A DNA stretch of 64,000 bases from Rhodococcus wratislaviensis (lineage in GTDB: Bacteria > Actinomycetota > Actinomycetes > Mycobacteriales > Mycobacteriaceae), in contig NZ_UAUI01000028.1 of NCBI RefSeq assembly GCF_900455735.1, positions 62,001 to 126,000 on the forward strand, in the 5' to 3' direction. The first letter of the stretch is position 1, and the number at the start of each line of letters is the position of its first letter. The notes beneath the pieces were generated by a model. That model saw only the letters and a list, made by a program, of their open reading frames with translations, had not been told where the DNA came from and did not search any database. Positions 53,800-62,838 of the stretch are shown here, one piece after another. Both the position numbers and the translations under genes were made by a program.

Positions 53800-54013
53800 C
53801 GAGCCACAGCAGGCGTTCCTGGAACACCGGGCTGACAACGTGTTGGCCTGGGACTTTTCGGTGGTCGACGAGTCCGACACCGAGGTCGCCCGGATCAGCA
53901 AGACGTGGGCGGGTTGGGACAACACGGCACTGACCAACGCCGACAACGATGTCGTACAGATTCATGGGCGGATGCCGGATCCGTTGGCCTCTGTGGTGGT
54001 CGCGGCCAGCCTG
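53800..54013 (+). pseudogene. C-terminal fragment of a scramblase-like protein
   Basis: The frame reads NVLAWDFSVVDESDTEVARI, SKTWAGWDNTALTNADNDVV and QIHGRMPDPLASVVVAASL, which matches the last 75 or so residues of actinobacterial phospholipid-scramblase-like (LURP-one fold) proteins. The N-terminal barrel is missing, and the family ending TVDTALKQD is replaced. It is a fragment without its own start. Confidence 0.65.
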
Positions 54014-54064
54014 CCATCGACCTGGCATCGAAACCCGACGACCGGGGCCGGAGCCTATCCGGTC

Positions 54065-54100
54065 TGCTCCCGTGGTGATCCGTGCTCCCGTGGTGATCCG
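54065..54100 (+). repeat. 18-bp perfect tandem duplication
   Basis: TGCTCCCGTGGTGATCCG occurs twice in a row. It lies just past the scramblase fragment in non-functional sequence and looks like a replication-slippage event. Confidence 0.8.
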
Positions 54101-54581
54101 GTTGGGACGGAGCAGTATTCGAAACGTCGAACTTGGTGGACCGGAGTGGCACTGCCGTCCGGATTGCAGTTGGAGACCGTACGCCCCGGCGTGAGTGCGG
54201 AGCATTGCTTTCGCCTGGTAACAAAGGTGATTCCACAAGTGTGTAACCGCTGCGACGGGGTGCGGCTTGCTGCAATTTTGCCTCACCCCGGCATTTCACA
54301 ACATGCTCCTGTGGAGATGATTTCGACGGCTACTCTGCATGCTCGGCTCCTCTGGTCCGCGGCGGTAGCGGTGGCACTGCTCGCTCTGATGGTGACGGCA
54401 GTTCGGCGTCGGATCCTACGGGCGCGACGACGCCCGCGACAACAAGGTGATCGAAAGATTTGGCCGAAGCGATGGAGGAAGTCTGCAAACTGCCCGAGAG
54501 CGTTGCGGTCGTCGGCATGTAATGTGTTGGTATCAACACAGTTTGGTAGGTAGGGATGGCCGGATGGTGTTGTGCTAAGAG
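54101..54581. other. No supported gene
   Basis: About 480 bp after the scramblase remnant. One plus-strand stretch near 54325-54420 encodes a single hydrophobic segment (LHARLLWSAAVAVALLALMV) but has no family match I know and no good start signal. Nothing else is visible. Confidence 0.35.
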
Positions 54582-55043
54582 ATGTTCAAGGTCGCTGAGG
54601 TCTACGCGACAGTGCAGTCGGAGGGCCGCGCCGATTACCTCAACCTGTACTTCGACGGGGTCACGCGGATGATCACGTTCCAGGAGTCCGGTCACATGGC
54701 GATCGAACTGTATACGCTGCCAGCCACAACATCAAAGGTCGAACTCGGTGCGCCCGCCGAGGTGGCGAGCGGATCCCCGCGTGCGACGTCGACGACCACG
54801 ACCGGAACCCGGTTACTCACCATGGCCGCACGGTGGTTCAGCGGTGCGGTGGTCAGTGCTCGTCTCAGTGAGGGGGTTCGGTGCGGCAGTCCCGTGGCGG
54901 AAGCGGATTGTCGGACAGGGTGTCCAGCGCGTACCTCGTCACGTACCTACCCAGTGATCGTCGTTGGAACTCGGTCAGCTGGTGGCGACCTTTGTGCTTT
55001 GCCAGGCGATCCCGGATTTCTCCGAGGACGAGCATCGCGATGA
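54582..55043 (+). pseudogene. Unrecognised ORF, only the first 47 codons look coding
   Basis: The first 47 codons (KVAEVYATVQSEGRADYLNL then YFDGVTRMITFQESGHMAIE) have strong third-position GC and a protein-like pattern. After about 54722 the frame loses coding character, and from 54865 it overlaps a better gene on the other strand. It is probably the stub of a truncated gene. I do not recognise the family. Confidence 0.3.
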
Positions 55044-55089
55044 TGGGTGTGACGAGGAGGCAGATTCCGATGACGGTGGTGGTAGCCAT
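54865..55089 (-). CDS. Small single-helix membrane protein
   Basis: A 74-residue protein with an N-terminal hydrophobic helix (VIGICLLVTPIIAMLVLGEI) followed by a basic cytoplasmic tail (RDRLAKHKGRHQLTEFQRRSLGRYV). There is no named family. It starts 10 bp after the 110-residue membrane protein on the same strand, so the two are probably one operon. Confidence 0.5.
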   Translation of the reverse strand: MATTTVIGICLLVTPIIAMLVLGEIRDRLAKHKGRHQLTEFQRRSLGRYVTRYALDTLSDNPLPPRDCRTEPPH

Positions 55090-55099
55090 GGTGACGGGC

Positions 55100-55432
55100 T
55101 TATAGGGGTCGGAGTTGCGAGGCGAGCTGGTCCACCTTGCGGAGGTGGTAGTGAAATGCGAGCGGTAGTGCCGCGATGGTGATCATCGAGACCGCGGACC
55201 GCAGGTAGGTGGTGAAGGTGGCGGAGCCCTCGGCGGCGGAGATGATCGTGGCGATGGTGAGCATGAACCAGATCGTCGCGGCGAGGGTCAGTGTGATCGT
55301 GCGCATGCGGGCGAGTGTGGCGCGTTTGTCGGCCAGTAGGGGTCCCCACACCTGCGTAGGTGCGCCGGGGGGCAAGGCCCCGTTCTTCAGTGCCGTGTCG
55401 ACGGCGCGTTGGGCGGGGGTGCGACTGAACAT
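55100..55432 (-). CDS. Two-helix membrane protein of unknown function
   Basis: A 110-residue protein. Residues 1-45 are soluble (TPAQRAVDTALKNGALPPGAPTQVWGPLLADKR). Two membrane segments follow (ITLTLAATIWFMLTIATII and SAVSMITIAALPLAFHY), then a short tail HLRKVDQLASQL. GAGGAG precedes the ATG at 55432. Its layout recalls the small membrane protein upstream of the FHA gene. Confidence 0.55.
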   Translation of the reverse strand: MFSRTPAQRAVDTALKNGALPPGAPTQVWGPLLADKRATLARMRTITLTLAATIWFMLTIATIISAAEGSATFTTYLRSAVSMITIAALPLAFHYHLRKVDQLASQLRPL

Positions 55433-55449
55433 GCTGACTCCTCGGGCGG

Positions 55450-56025
55450 GTGTGGGTACACAGACAATTCTCGGTTTCCGTCGCCGCCGCGAACATCCCC
55501 CTTGGGTGCCGGAAGTGTCACCCTCCGGGTGCCGTAGGCGCCGACTCGACGGTCGTGCGCGATCATCTACACGGGGCGGTTCCGCGTCCGAGTGCGCTGA
55601 GTCCGGGCCTGCCCGCCGGTTTCGACCTGGGTATGCGGGGGCGCTGGTGGGTGGTCGGCGAAGGGCCGTCGACGGCAGACACGGGCCGGCTGACTGCCCT
55701 CGCAGAGCTGATCCCCACGACGCATCAATCCTGCCGAGCAACAACACTCATCTCGGTGGACGGGTCCGTTGGCAAAGGCAACACCGCATTCGCCGGCCTC
55801 GTTCGCGGCGTTCCGAAACTCACGGTCGAGGGCTTCCGGTACTACCTCCTGCGCGGTCGGTCGCTCGGGCAGCAGAAACGTTCCACGGGCTGGAAGCTCA
55901 CTCGTGGTGGCCAGACGATCGAGCCTGGTACGTGGCAACACACTTCGACTGTCCATGCGCATATCTCGGCGGCAGTACTCGCTCGAAGCGCGGCCGGCGG
56001 CGACCTTGCAGCAGATCACGGTTGA
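55450..56025 (+). pseudogene. Unrecognised ORF with a coding-like core, possibly RNase H-like
   Basis: Codons between about 55660 and 55870 look strongly coding: ADTGRLTALAELIPTTHQSC, then LISVDGSVGKGNTAFAGLV and LTVEGFRYYLLRG. The VDGSVGKGNTAFAG segment recalls the first strand of RNase H-like folds, but no other motif confirms this. Both ends lose coding character, so it may be a decayed gene. Low confidence. Confidence 0.3.
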
Positions 56026-56146
56026 TAGCGACCGTGTGGGCTAACGCCCGGGAAGCATCGGCCCGCACCGTTTCTGCATCGGGTTTCCGCACCCGGTTCC
56101 ATCTGCCGCTGCAACACAACCTCAGAAGGGGCAGCGAGAAGTTGTG

Positions 56147-57518
56147 TCAGGGCGTTGCCGTTGATGGTGGTGCGGAGGTGATTTCGATTTTGACCCAGTC
56201 GATCGCGCCGGTGAATCGGTGGGGGCTGTCGTAGCTGGTGCTGACCGGTCCGCCGAGGTCGCAGCCGACATCGAGGGTTTCGGATGCGGAGAACCGGCCG
56301 GGAATGGTGCGTCCCTCGCCGACTGTTCGACCGTCGATGGCGATGCGGATGATCCCGCCGGTGCCGGGGCTGTAGTCCTGGTCGGCGAGGAACTCGATGC
56401 CCACCTCGATATTCCCGGCGGGAATGTCGATGCTGGAGGTCACGATGGTTCGGGTCTTTCGAAGAAGTTGTATTCGTCGACCAGTCGCCGGTTCTGCAGG
56501 TAGAGCGAGTAGCCGGCGGATCGGCCGCCGTTGGCGATGATGACACCTTCGCCGCCGGTCTCCGGGACGGTGATGCGGGCGGTGATGCGGTGCGAGACGT
56601 TAAGGTCGGCGCGGCGGATCCGGCGGTGCCCCGGGTAGTTCCGGATCGGTAGACGAAGGTGTTGCGGCCGTGGGTCATCGACGGGCGGAGCGGGTCGTAC
56701 GCTCGTTCGGCGAAGCGGTCGTCGAGCGGGTAGACGTTGTCTGCCCACGCCTGCGCGTCGAAGAGGTCCTTGAGTTCGGTCAGCTTGTCGGGGTGCTGTG
56801 CGGCGAGGTCGTGGGCTTGGGAGAGTCGTCGTCGAGGTGGTAGAGCTCTCAGGTGTCGGAATCGAAGTCTCCCTGTTTGCCGACGAGCTGCCACGGCACG
56901 CCGTGACGTGCGGCCGCCATCCAACCGTTGTGGTAGATGGCGCGGTTCCCGCCGTGTTCGAAGTACTGGGTGGTACGCAGGTCCGCTTCGGATTCGGCGC
57001 TGTCGGGGAAGGTGCACGCCATCGAGATACCGTCGAAGGTGGTCTGCTCGATGCCATTCACATGCGCCGGGGGCGTCGATCCCGACGACCTCGAGGATCG
57101 TGGGGACGATGTCGATGACGTGATGGAACTGGGTGCGGATGCTTCCCGGTTCGATGTGTCCGGGCCAGGTCATCGCGGCGAGGTTGCGGGTGCCACCGAA
57201 ATGGGAGGCCACCTGTTTGGTCCATTGGAACGGTGAAGAGCCGGCCCAGGCCCAGCCGACCGGGTAGTGGTTCTCATGGAGTTCGGAGCCGAGGGTGTCG
57301 ATGTGCGGGAGGATGTTCGCGACGGTGTCGGGGATGCCGTTCTGGGTGGCCATGTTGTTGACGGTGCCGGTCAATCCGCCTTCGGCGCTGGGCCCGTTGT
57401 CGCCGACTATGAGGATGACCAGCGTGTCCTCGGCGACGTCGAGTTCGTCGGGGACCGCGACGAGGCGTCCGATCTGATCGTCGGTGTGCGCGACGAAGCC
57501 TGCGAACACTTCCTGCAT
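56147..57518 (-). pseudogene. Arylsulfatase pseudogene (N-terminus lost, several frameshifts, one nonsense codon)
   Basis: Pieces in three frames rebuild the C-terminal two thirds of an arylsulfatase: MQEVFAGFVAHTDDQIGRLV, VILIVGDNGPSAEGG, GTRNLAAMTWPGHIE, then (shift near 57065) NGIEQTTFDGISMACTF and onward to GKQGDFDSDT. The next codon is TGA at 56849-56851 where Trp is expected before ELYHLDDD. Further shifts lie near 56825, 56640 and 56455, and the end is the beta-rich AIDWVKIEITS. The sulfatase CxPxR region, which would be upstream, is absent. Confidence 0.85.
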
Positions 57519-57673
57519 CCGCGCACTCAGGTCGCGGACATGGCTGCGGGAGTCGCCGCCACCAGATAGCCGTGGTTCGTTTGGACCATCGGGAAAATCG
57601 TCCTCGGCTGTCTGTCCATGTCACCTAGATGTGTCGCAGACGTGGGCCCACCTGGATGTGCGGACGGTAACGA

Positions 57674-58249
57674 TTACTTTGCCGAGTTGGGATTCTTGCG
57701 CTGGTTTGCACTGAAGCGCGCTTTCTTCTGACGATTCCCGCACGTGTTCATGTCACACCATCTGCGGGTGCGGCTTTGGCTGGTGTCGAAGAAGGCGGCT
57801 TGGCAGGTTGGCGATGCGCACAGGGCCAATTTTCCGTCTCGTTCACCTGCGATGATGCTGATCGCGTCGGCGGCGATCACGCCTAGGGCATCTTCAACGC
57901 AGGGAGGCGAGCTCAGTCGCCATCGCCGATTGCCCTCGGGAGTCAGGATTGCCGCTGCCCGACCCTGAATGCTGCAGTCATTGATGACGTGGACAGCGGA
58001 CGCAGGGAGAGCGTCTTGGATCGCGGCCGCTGTCGCTGCGGCGTGAATACATTCCCTCAGTTCCCGAGCGAGTTCGAGTTGGGCGGTGGTGCAGGAGTCC
58101 ACGGCTAGGCCGTTCTCTGCCAACCAGTCGACGAGTCGCTGCGGCGTTGGAATGCGCTCCACAGCGTTGCCATGACGCTCCGTCAGAGTCCCCGTGAAGC
58201 TGGTCGCTAGCACGTTACCGAGGCGAAAGTCGGGGAACCCAGCACGCAT
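57674..58249 (-). CDS. CGNR zinc-finger (ABATE-type) regulator
   Basis: A 191-residue protein. The N-terminal ligand-binding-like ABATE domain covers residues 1-130 (DFRLGNVLATSFTGTL, then LAENGLAVDSC). The C-terminal CGNR zinc finger is complete, with CASPTCQAAFFDTSQSRTRRWCDMNTCGNRQKKARF. This class is thought to bind DNA in stress or catabolic gene control. AAGGTGG precedes the ATG. It is divergent from the epoxide hydrolase gene, with paired repeats between the two. Confidence 0.88.
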   Translation of the reverse strand: MRAGFPDFRLGNVLATSFTGTLTERHGNAVERIPTPQRLVDWLAENGLAVDSCTTAQLELARELRECIHAAATAAAIQDALPASAVHVINDCSIQGRAAAILTPEGNRRWRLSSPPCVEDALGVIAADAISIIAGERDGKLALCASPTCQAAFFDTSQSRTRRWCDMNTCGNRQKKARFSANQRKNPNSAK

Positions 58250-58297
58250 GGAACCACCTTAGCGGGTTGCACGCTGTCAGGAAGACGTGTTAGAACC

Positions 58298-58332
58298 GTC
58301 TTAGCCGGTTCGAGATTGGTCTTAGCCGGTTC
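58298..58332. promoter_or_regulatory. Two GTCTTAGCCGGTTC direct repeats, 21 bp apart
   Basis: The 14-bp sequence occurs at 58298-58311 and 58319-58332, two helical turns apart. The first is also the right half of an AACCG-N7-CGGTT inverted repeat. They sit between the divergent CGNR regulator and the epoxide hydrolase, the second ending 21 bp before the hydrolase start. A likely operator for the CGNR protein. Confidence 0.6.
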
Positions 58333-58352
58333 CCCGATGACCGGGAGGTCTC

Positions 58353-59525
58353 ATGCCCCGTCCAACCAGCGACGTGCAAGCATTTGAAGCCCACGCAACT
58401 GACGCTGACCTCGACGATCTGCGCGCGCGATTAGCCGCGGCTCGGCTACCGGAGGCTGAGACGGTCTATCGCGCCGCGCCCGACCCTCGCCGATGGGAAC
58501 AGGGCGTTCCTCTCGCCGACCTCGTCGACGTCGTCAACTACTGGCGCACCGGATACAACTGGCGGTCGTTCGAAGCGCGCCTCAACCGGATCGGCCAGTT
58601 CCGCACGACCATTGATGATCTGGGAATCCACTTCCTACACCGCCGATCTTTGCGCGCAGATGCCACTCCTCTGATCTTGACGCACGGCTGGCCAGGCAGC
58701 ATTGCCGAGTTCGTCGATGTAGTAGACGAGCTCGCAGATCCGAAAGATGCCGACGCGCCAGCGTTCCACGTCGTGGTCCCGTCGTTACCGGGCTTTGGTT
58801 ACAGCGACAAGCCGGCCACCACCGGGTGGGGAATCGAAAAGATCGCGGCCGCATGGGTGGAACTGATGGGAAGGCTCGGCTACGACAAGTTCGTAGCCCA
58901 CGGCGGCGACTGGGGAGGTGTGATCACCACGGTGCTCGGCGGAAGGTTCCCGGCGCACGTTCTCGGCATCCACACAACGACCGCGCAGGCACCGCCCGGG
59001 TTGACAACGGACGGGCTGACGGCGGCCGAGCGCAAATGGACCGAGGAAACCCGCGATTTCTGGCGCCACCACGCGGCGTATGCGAAGCAGCAGGCGACCC
59101 GACCGCAGACCATCGGCTACTCGCTCGTGGACTCACCAGTCGGGCTTCTCGCCTGGATCCTTGACAAGTTCGCCGAGTGGACAGATACCGAAGATAGCCC
59201 GTTCGAGACGGTTTCCAGAGACAGAGTTCTCGACGACGTCACTCTGTACTGGCTGACGCGGACCGGCGCATCGTCAGCCCGCATTTACTACGAAAGCCAC
59301 AACTCGCTCGACCCCGACCTTCGGGTCGACGTCCCGTCGGCAATCAGTGTGTATCCCCGCGACATCGAGAAGTGTCCGCGCGCCTGGGCGCAGGAGCGAT
59401 ACCGACAGATAGTCCGATGGAGGTCGCCCGAAACAGGGGGACATTTCCCGTCACTGGAGGTTCCCGAGTATTTCGTCAAGGATCTGCAAGAAGGCCTCAC
59501 GGCAGTGCTGGCCGCTGATCGGTAG
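58353..59525 (+). CDS. Epoxide hydrolase with EHN domain
   Basis: A 390-residue alpha/beta hydrolase with the epoxide-hydrolase N-terminal (EHN) domain, about residues 8-100. Oxyanion motif HGWPGS is at 111-116, the nucleophile Asp186 in HGGDWGG, and the general-base His in GGHFPSLEVP near the C-terminus. It opens an epoxide to a diol through a covalent ester. GGGAGG precedes the ATG. It probably answers to the divergent CGNR regulator. The substrate is unknown. Confidence 0.92.
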   Translation: MPRPTSDVQAFEAHATDADLDDLRARLAAARLPEAETVYRAAPDPRRWEQGVPLADLVDVVNYWRTGYNWRSFEARLNRIGQFRTTIDDLGIHFLHRRSLRADATPLILTHGWPGSIAEFVDVVDELADPKDADAPAFHVVVPSLPGFGYSDKPATTGWGIEKIAAAWVELMGRLGYDKFVAHGGDWGGVITTVLGGRFPAHVLGIHTTTAQAPPGLTTDGLTAAERKWTEETRDFWRHHAAYAKQQATRPQTIGYSLVDSPVGLLAWILDKFAEWTDTEDSPFETVSRDRVLDDVTLYWLTRTGASSARIYYESHNSLDPDLRVDVPSAISVYPRDIEKCPRAWAQERYRQIVRWRSPETGGHFPSLEVPEYFVKDLQEGLTAVLAADR

Positions 59526-59783
59526 ACGCGGCCGGGTGCCGGGACTCGGAATCAGTCCGAGGATCCGAGCTGCGCGCCGCATGCGCGGTCCGGCGAGGGC
59601 GCTAGCACCGCGACCGGCTGCAGCGGCGACTAGGACTCCTCGCGCCAAGGCATAGGGACCTCCGATGAGACCGTTCACCGATCGGCTTGCGGCACGGCGG
59701 GCATGAATCGTCCACGACGTTGGGTCGGGACGGCGTCGGGCCCAATCCAGTCGGTGACGGGCAGTATTTGTCACACTGGGTTC

Positions 59784-60398
59784 ATGAATGATGTCTGGCC
59801 GATTGTGCACGCGGAGCGCGCGGCGCTGATCGATGACCTCACCGACCTCACCGACGACCAGTGGGCCCACCCGTCGCTCTGTGGTGACTGGACCGTGCAC
59901 GACGTCGCTGCACATTTGATCAACAACGCGAAGACCACCCGCCTCGGCATCGTGCGCAACATGGCCCGTGCGCGCTTCAACTTCGATCGCCAGAACGCCC
60001 AAGGCGTCGAACGCGAACGCGGCGCCACGCCCCGCCAAACGCTCGCCGGGCTTCAGCAGGTGGCAACACGTACGTCGACGCCGCCGGCACCGCTCGACAG
60101 CAGGCTGGTCGAAGAGGTCGTCCATGGCGAAGACATCCGACGGCCGCTGGGCATCACCCGTATATATCCGTCGGAGGCGGTCGTCAGGTCGTTGCGGTAT
60201 CAGGCGCGCACCCCGGTATCCCTGGGCGGTGCGAAGCAACTCATTTCCTCGGTCCAGTTGCGGGCCACCGACGCAGACGTGTCGATCGGCGATGGCCCAG
60301 AAGTCTGCGGCCCGGCACTGTCACTGCTCATGGCAATATCGGGGCGCAAGTCGGCGCTGGGTGACCTCGACGGACCCGGAGTATCTGCGCTGGAGTGA
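59784..60398 (+). CDS. Maleylpyruvate isomerase-family (mycothiol/DinB-like) protein
   Basis: A 204-residue helical-bundle protein of the maleylpyruvate isomerase/DinB superfamily. The family core is LIDDLTDLTDDQWAHPSLCGDWTVHDVAAHLI, with the second metal-binding segment VEEVVHGEDIRRPLG. Some relatives use mycothiol as cofactor, which fits an actinobacterium. The C-terminal part (LISSVQLRATDADVSIGDGPEVCG) is the SCP2-like domain common in this group. The ATG at 59784 is preferred to the upstream ATG at 59703. The reaction here is unknown. Confidence 0.82.
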   Translation: MNDVWPIVHAERAALIDDLTDLTDDQWAHPSLCGDWTVHDVAAHLINNAKTTRLGIVRNMARARFNFDRQNAQGVERERGATPRQTLAGLQQVATRTSTPPAPLDSRLVEEVVHGEDIRRPLGITRIYPSEAVVRSLRYQARTPVSLGGAKQLISSVQLRATDADVSIGDGPEVCGPALSLLMAISGRKSALGDLDGPGVSALE

Positions 60399-60635
60399 TC
60401 ACGCCAGTGGCGTCCCGCAGAATCAACCAGCAGCGAGACGACAGTCTGGCCGACAGGCCGCCGCCGGACAGGTGGTTCCGTAAGCGGAGCCGATGCCTCG
60501 CAGGCCGAGAGCACCGAATCCTGGCTGAGTCCTACGACCTGCTCGCCGGCGCTGAGAGATTCGAATCCGTAACGGACCAGTCGGTCTGGACGATCAAGGT
60601 GCCAAGGCTATATACCGACACAAGGAGCGAGAAGT

Positions 60636-60791
60636 ATGGGTTCGTCCGAAATCTTCACTGATTTGGTCGCCTGGGGTGCTGAGGGTTTTCTGAACGGAAA
60701 TCCGGTGCAGTCGGCAGTGGGTGCGGTGCTGTTCCTGGGCCTGGGCCTGGGACTCTGGGACCTCGTCACGGGTGCGCCCATCGTCATCTGA
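60636..60791 (+). CDS. 51-residue hydrophobic peptide
   Basis: A short gene with a good AAGGAG ribosome-binding site 8 bases before the ATG. It encodes GSSEIFTDLVAWGAEGFLNG, then VQSAVGAVLFLGLGLGLWDL and ends VTGAPIVI. Amphipathic N-terminus and one membrane-spanning helix are evident. Its size and make-up recall small corynebacterial envelope porin peptides, but there is no clear homology. Codon use is fully actinobacterial. It is preceded by about 240 bp without genes. Confidence 0.6.
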   Translation: MGSSEIFTDLVAWGAEGFLNGNPVQSAVGAVLFLGLGLGLWDLVTGAPIVI

Positions 60792-61077
60792 ACCGGCCAC
60801 ACGTACGGTACTTGCCAGAGAATGCCCATCTGTGGGCTGAGCCCGGCCGAGGCCGATGGTTGACCCGAGGTCCGGACATTCCGAATCCGGCCACTCGACG
60901 CCGGACAACATCCGTGGCACAGCCGCGCCCAGTCTTCGCATCGACCCTCGTCCGGGCCTAGTGGATTCGCAAAAGAACAGCAACGTCCTGTCGCCGGGCG
61001 ATGAGCGGGCCGTCGGTCATCGGACGGGCCAAGCAGGACTGCTCGGCACCAGACGTATTGCTACTGAAAGGATCTCA

Positions 61078-61458
61078 ATGAGAGGCACAATTAGGGCTAC
61101 AGCACGCGTCACGGCCGCCGTCGTTACGGGTGTCGCCTTCGCGGCGATCATCGGCTCCGGCACCGCCCAGGCGGCCCCCCAGGACTGCGTCATCCAGCGG
61201 GATGCCTTCAGCGCGACGGCGACCTGCCATGACACCGACGCACCCCCTGGTAGGGAGTACGCGCTGATCGTCGACTGCTGGGGCCTTCACGGCATCCCCA
61301 ACGCCTTTCCGTTCTATGCGATCGGGCCCTTTAGCCAGTCCAGTCGCTCATTCGTGCCGACAGGTCAGGCCACAGGGGCTTGCGGCACGAATTGGGGTGC
61401 CCCCACGTTGGATGCCGGCGTGATCACCAACGCCCACGTGGAGATCTATCGCCAGTAG
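61078..61458 (+). CDS. Small secreted protein of unknown function
   Basis: A 126-residue protein with a clear signal peptide (TIRATARVTAAVVTGVAFAA, cleavage near GTAQAAPQ). The mature domain has four cysteines: DCVIQR, ATCHDT, VDCWGL and GACGTN, likely two disulfides. AAAGGA precedes the ATG at 61078. It is similar in type to short actinobacterial secreted proteins of about 100 residues without assigned function. Confidence 0.7.
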   Translation: MRGTIRATARVTAAVVTGVAFAAIIGSGTAQAAPQDCVIQRDAFSATATCHDTDAPPGREYALIVDCWGLHGIPNAFPFYAIGPFSQSSRSFVPTGQATGACGTNWGAPTLDAGVITNAHVEIYRQ

Positions 61459-61657
61459 CAGATACCAGGGACGCGATCCGCGTGTCCGCCGAAGCTGTGC
61501 ACCTGGTTGACGATCCACATCCCGACCTCGACGTCGCCAGCCACGAAGGACTAGCGCGTTGTCTTGGGATGGGGCCGGGGAGCAGTTTTGCGATCGTGGT
61601 GCGCGCGTTCAAGTCTGAGAGCTGGACCGTCCCGATGCCTGCTGACGGAGAGTGTGG

Positions 61658-61996
61658 CTACTCAGGGAGTGTGTCGCCCGGGAAGCCGAGGCACGGGAGG
61701 ACCTCACAGGTCATGATTCCGGCCTGCACACACGGGTCGGCGGCCATGGTCTGCCGTGCCCGTTCAAGGGGCTCGGTCATGATCGCCATGCCGGCAACGG
61801 TGTCAGAGATGACGGGACAGAGGATCGCGATCACACCTTCGGCGCGTAGCGACACCATGCGACGTTGGTGCTCGAGTTCGATCGCCTCGGCTCCGTCCTG
61901 ATATCGGTCCGAGCTCCATCGAAGCTGAACCAGGCTAAAGGGCTTGGCGGTCGCGGCCAGGGTTTGAATCTGGTCGTCAGTCACGTCCGAGCTCAT
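61658..61996 (-). CDS. YciI-like small protein
   Basis: A 112-residue alpha/beta protein. The FSLVQLRWSSDRYQDGAEAIELEHQRRMVSLRAEGVIAILCPV pattern and the MTEPLERARQTMAADPCVQAGIMTCEVLPCL end fit the YCII-related dimeric barrel. The start at 61996 has GAGGAGG about ten bases upstream; the longer frame before it is unlike the family. It lies 138 bp downstream of the VOC gene on the same strand. Function unknown. Confidence 0.65.
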   Translation of the reverse strand: MSSDVTDDQIQTLAATAKPFSLVQLRWSSDRYQDGAEAIELEHQRRMVSLRAEGVIAILCPVISDTVAGMAIMTEPLERARQTMAADPCVQAGIMTCEVLPCLGFPGDTLPE

Positions 61997-62134
61997 CTCG
62001 TTCACACCCTCCTCTTGGCGTTCGACCTCGATCAAACCTACGACCCGCTCCTGATCTCGTCCGTACGGCGCCTCTTGCCACGCCGTTGTAGACGATCTGG
62101 GCGCACAGACACACGCGGGCAACCCGCACGCGCG

Positions 62135-62575
62135 TCAGCCGATCTGCTCGAACAGCGACACGATGATCCCTTCGGGCCCGCGCACGTAGGCCATCCGCAC
62201 GCTGTTCTCGTACTCGCCGATGCCGCCGATGAGCCCGTACCCGTCCGCAGCCACCGCATCGACGGCCGCCTGGAGGTCGCCGACCTCGAAGGACACGTTG
62301 CGCAGGCCAAGCTCGTTGGCCATCGCCGCGGGCGATCCGGGCTCGTGCTCGGGCGTGACGAAGGTCGCGAGCTCCAGCCGGGACCCTCCATCGGGCGGCC
62401 GCAGCATCGCGATCTCACAGTGCGCGCCTGGGATGCCGCAGACGGTCTCCACGAACTCGCCCTCCACGGATCCGGTGCCCTCGACCTCGAGACCCAGTCC
62501 GACGAAGAACGCCGTCACCGAGTCGAGGTCCGCGACGGTGATGCCGATGTGGTCGAAACGTTGTACGTGTGCCAT
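62135..62575 (-). CDS. VOC-family protein (glyoxalase fold)
   Basis: A 146-residue vicinal-oxygen-chelate protein. The metal ligands include His in FDHIGITVADLD, Glu in SRLELATFV and a C-terminal Glu in VRGPEGIIVSLFEQIG. A mono-domain hydrolase, lyase or dioxygenase is possible; the substrate is unknown. The ATG at 62575 is chosen over 62584 because GGAGG is too close to the latter. Confidence 0.85.
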   Translation of the reverse strand: MAHVQRFDHIGITVADLDSVTAFFVGLGLEVEGTGSVEGEFVETVCGIPGAHCEIAMLRPPDGGSRLELATFVTPEHEPGSPAAMANELGLRNVSFEVGDLQAAVDAVAADGYGLIGGIGEYENSVRMAYVRGPEGIIVSLFEQIG

Positions 62576-62838
62576 GGGATCCATCCTCCATTGTTGTCGG
62601 TGCCGATTCGATGCTGGGACGGAGCCGGTGCTGGGATCTCGACCTGTTCTTGCCGCAAAGCTGCAGTCAACCTAAGGGTTCGAAAGATCGTGCGGGACGA
62701 CAGGTTGCTTTCGCGGCTGGAAGACCAGGGCACGCCCCTGGTGCATGACGGTCCCCGTGAACCTCTCGCGACCTTTCGTTGGGTGTTCGCCGGCGTTGTC
62801 CCAGCGCGCAATCGACCGATCCTAGATGCCCGAGACAG

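Noticed and set aside
56849-56851. Recoded TGA in the sulfatase
   Set aside because: The same gene has several frameshifts and lacks its catalytic N-terminus, so a nonsense mutation is the simple explanation.
62515-62811. Short minus-strand frame between VOC and PPOX genes
   Set aside because: It overlaps the VOC start region, has no family signal and no ribosome-binding site.
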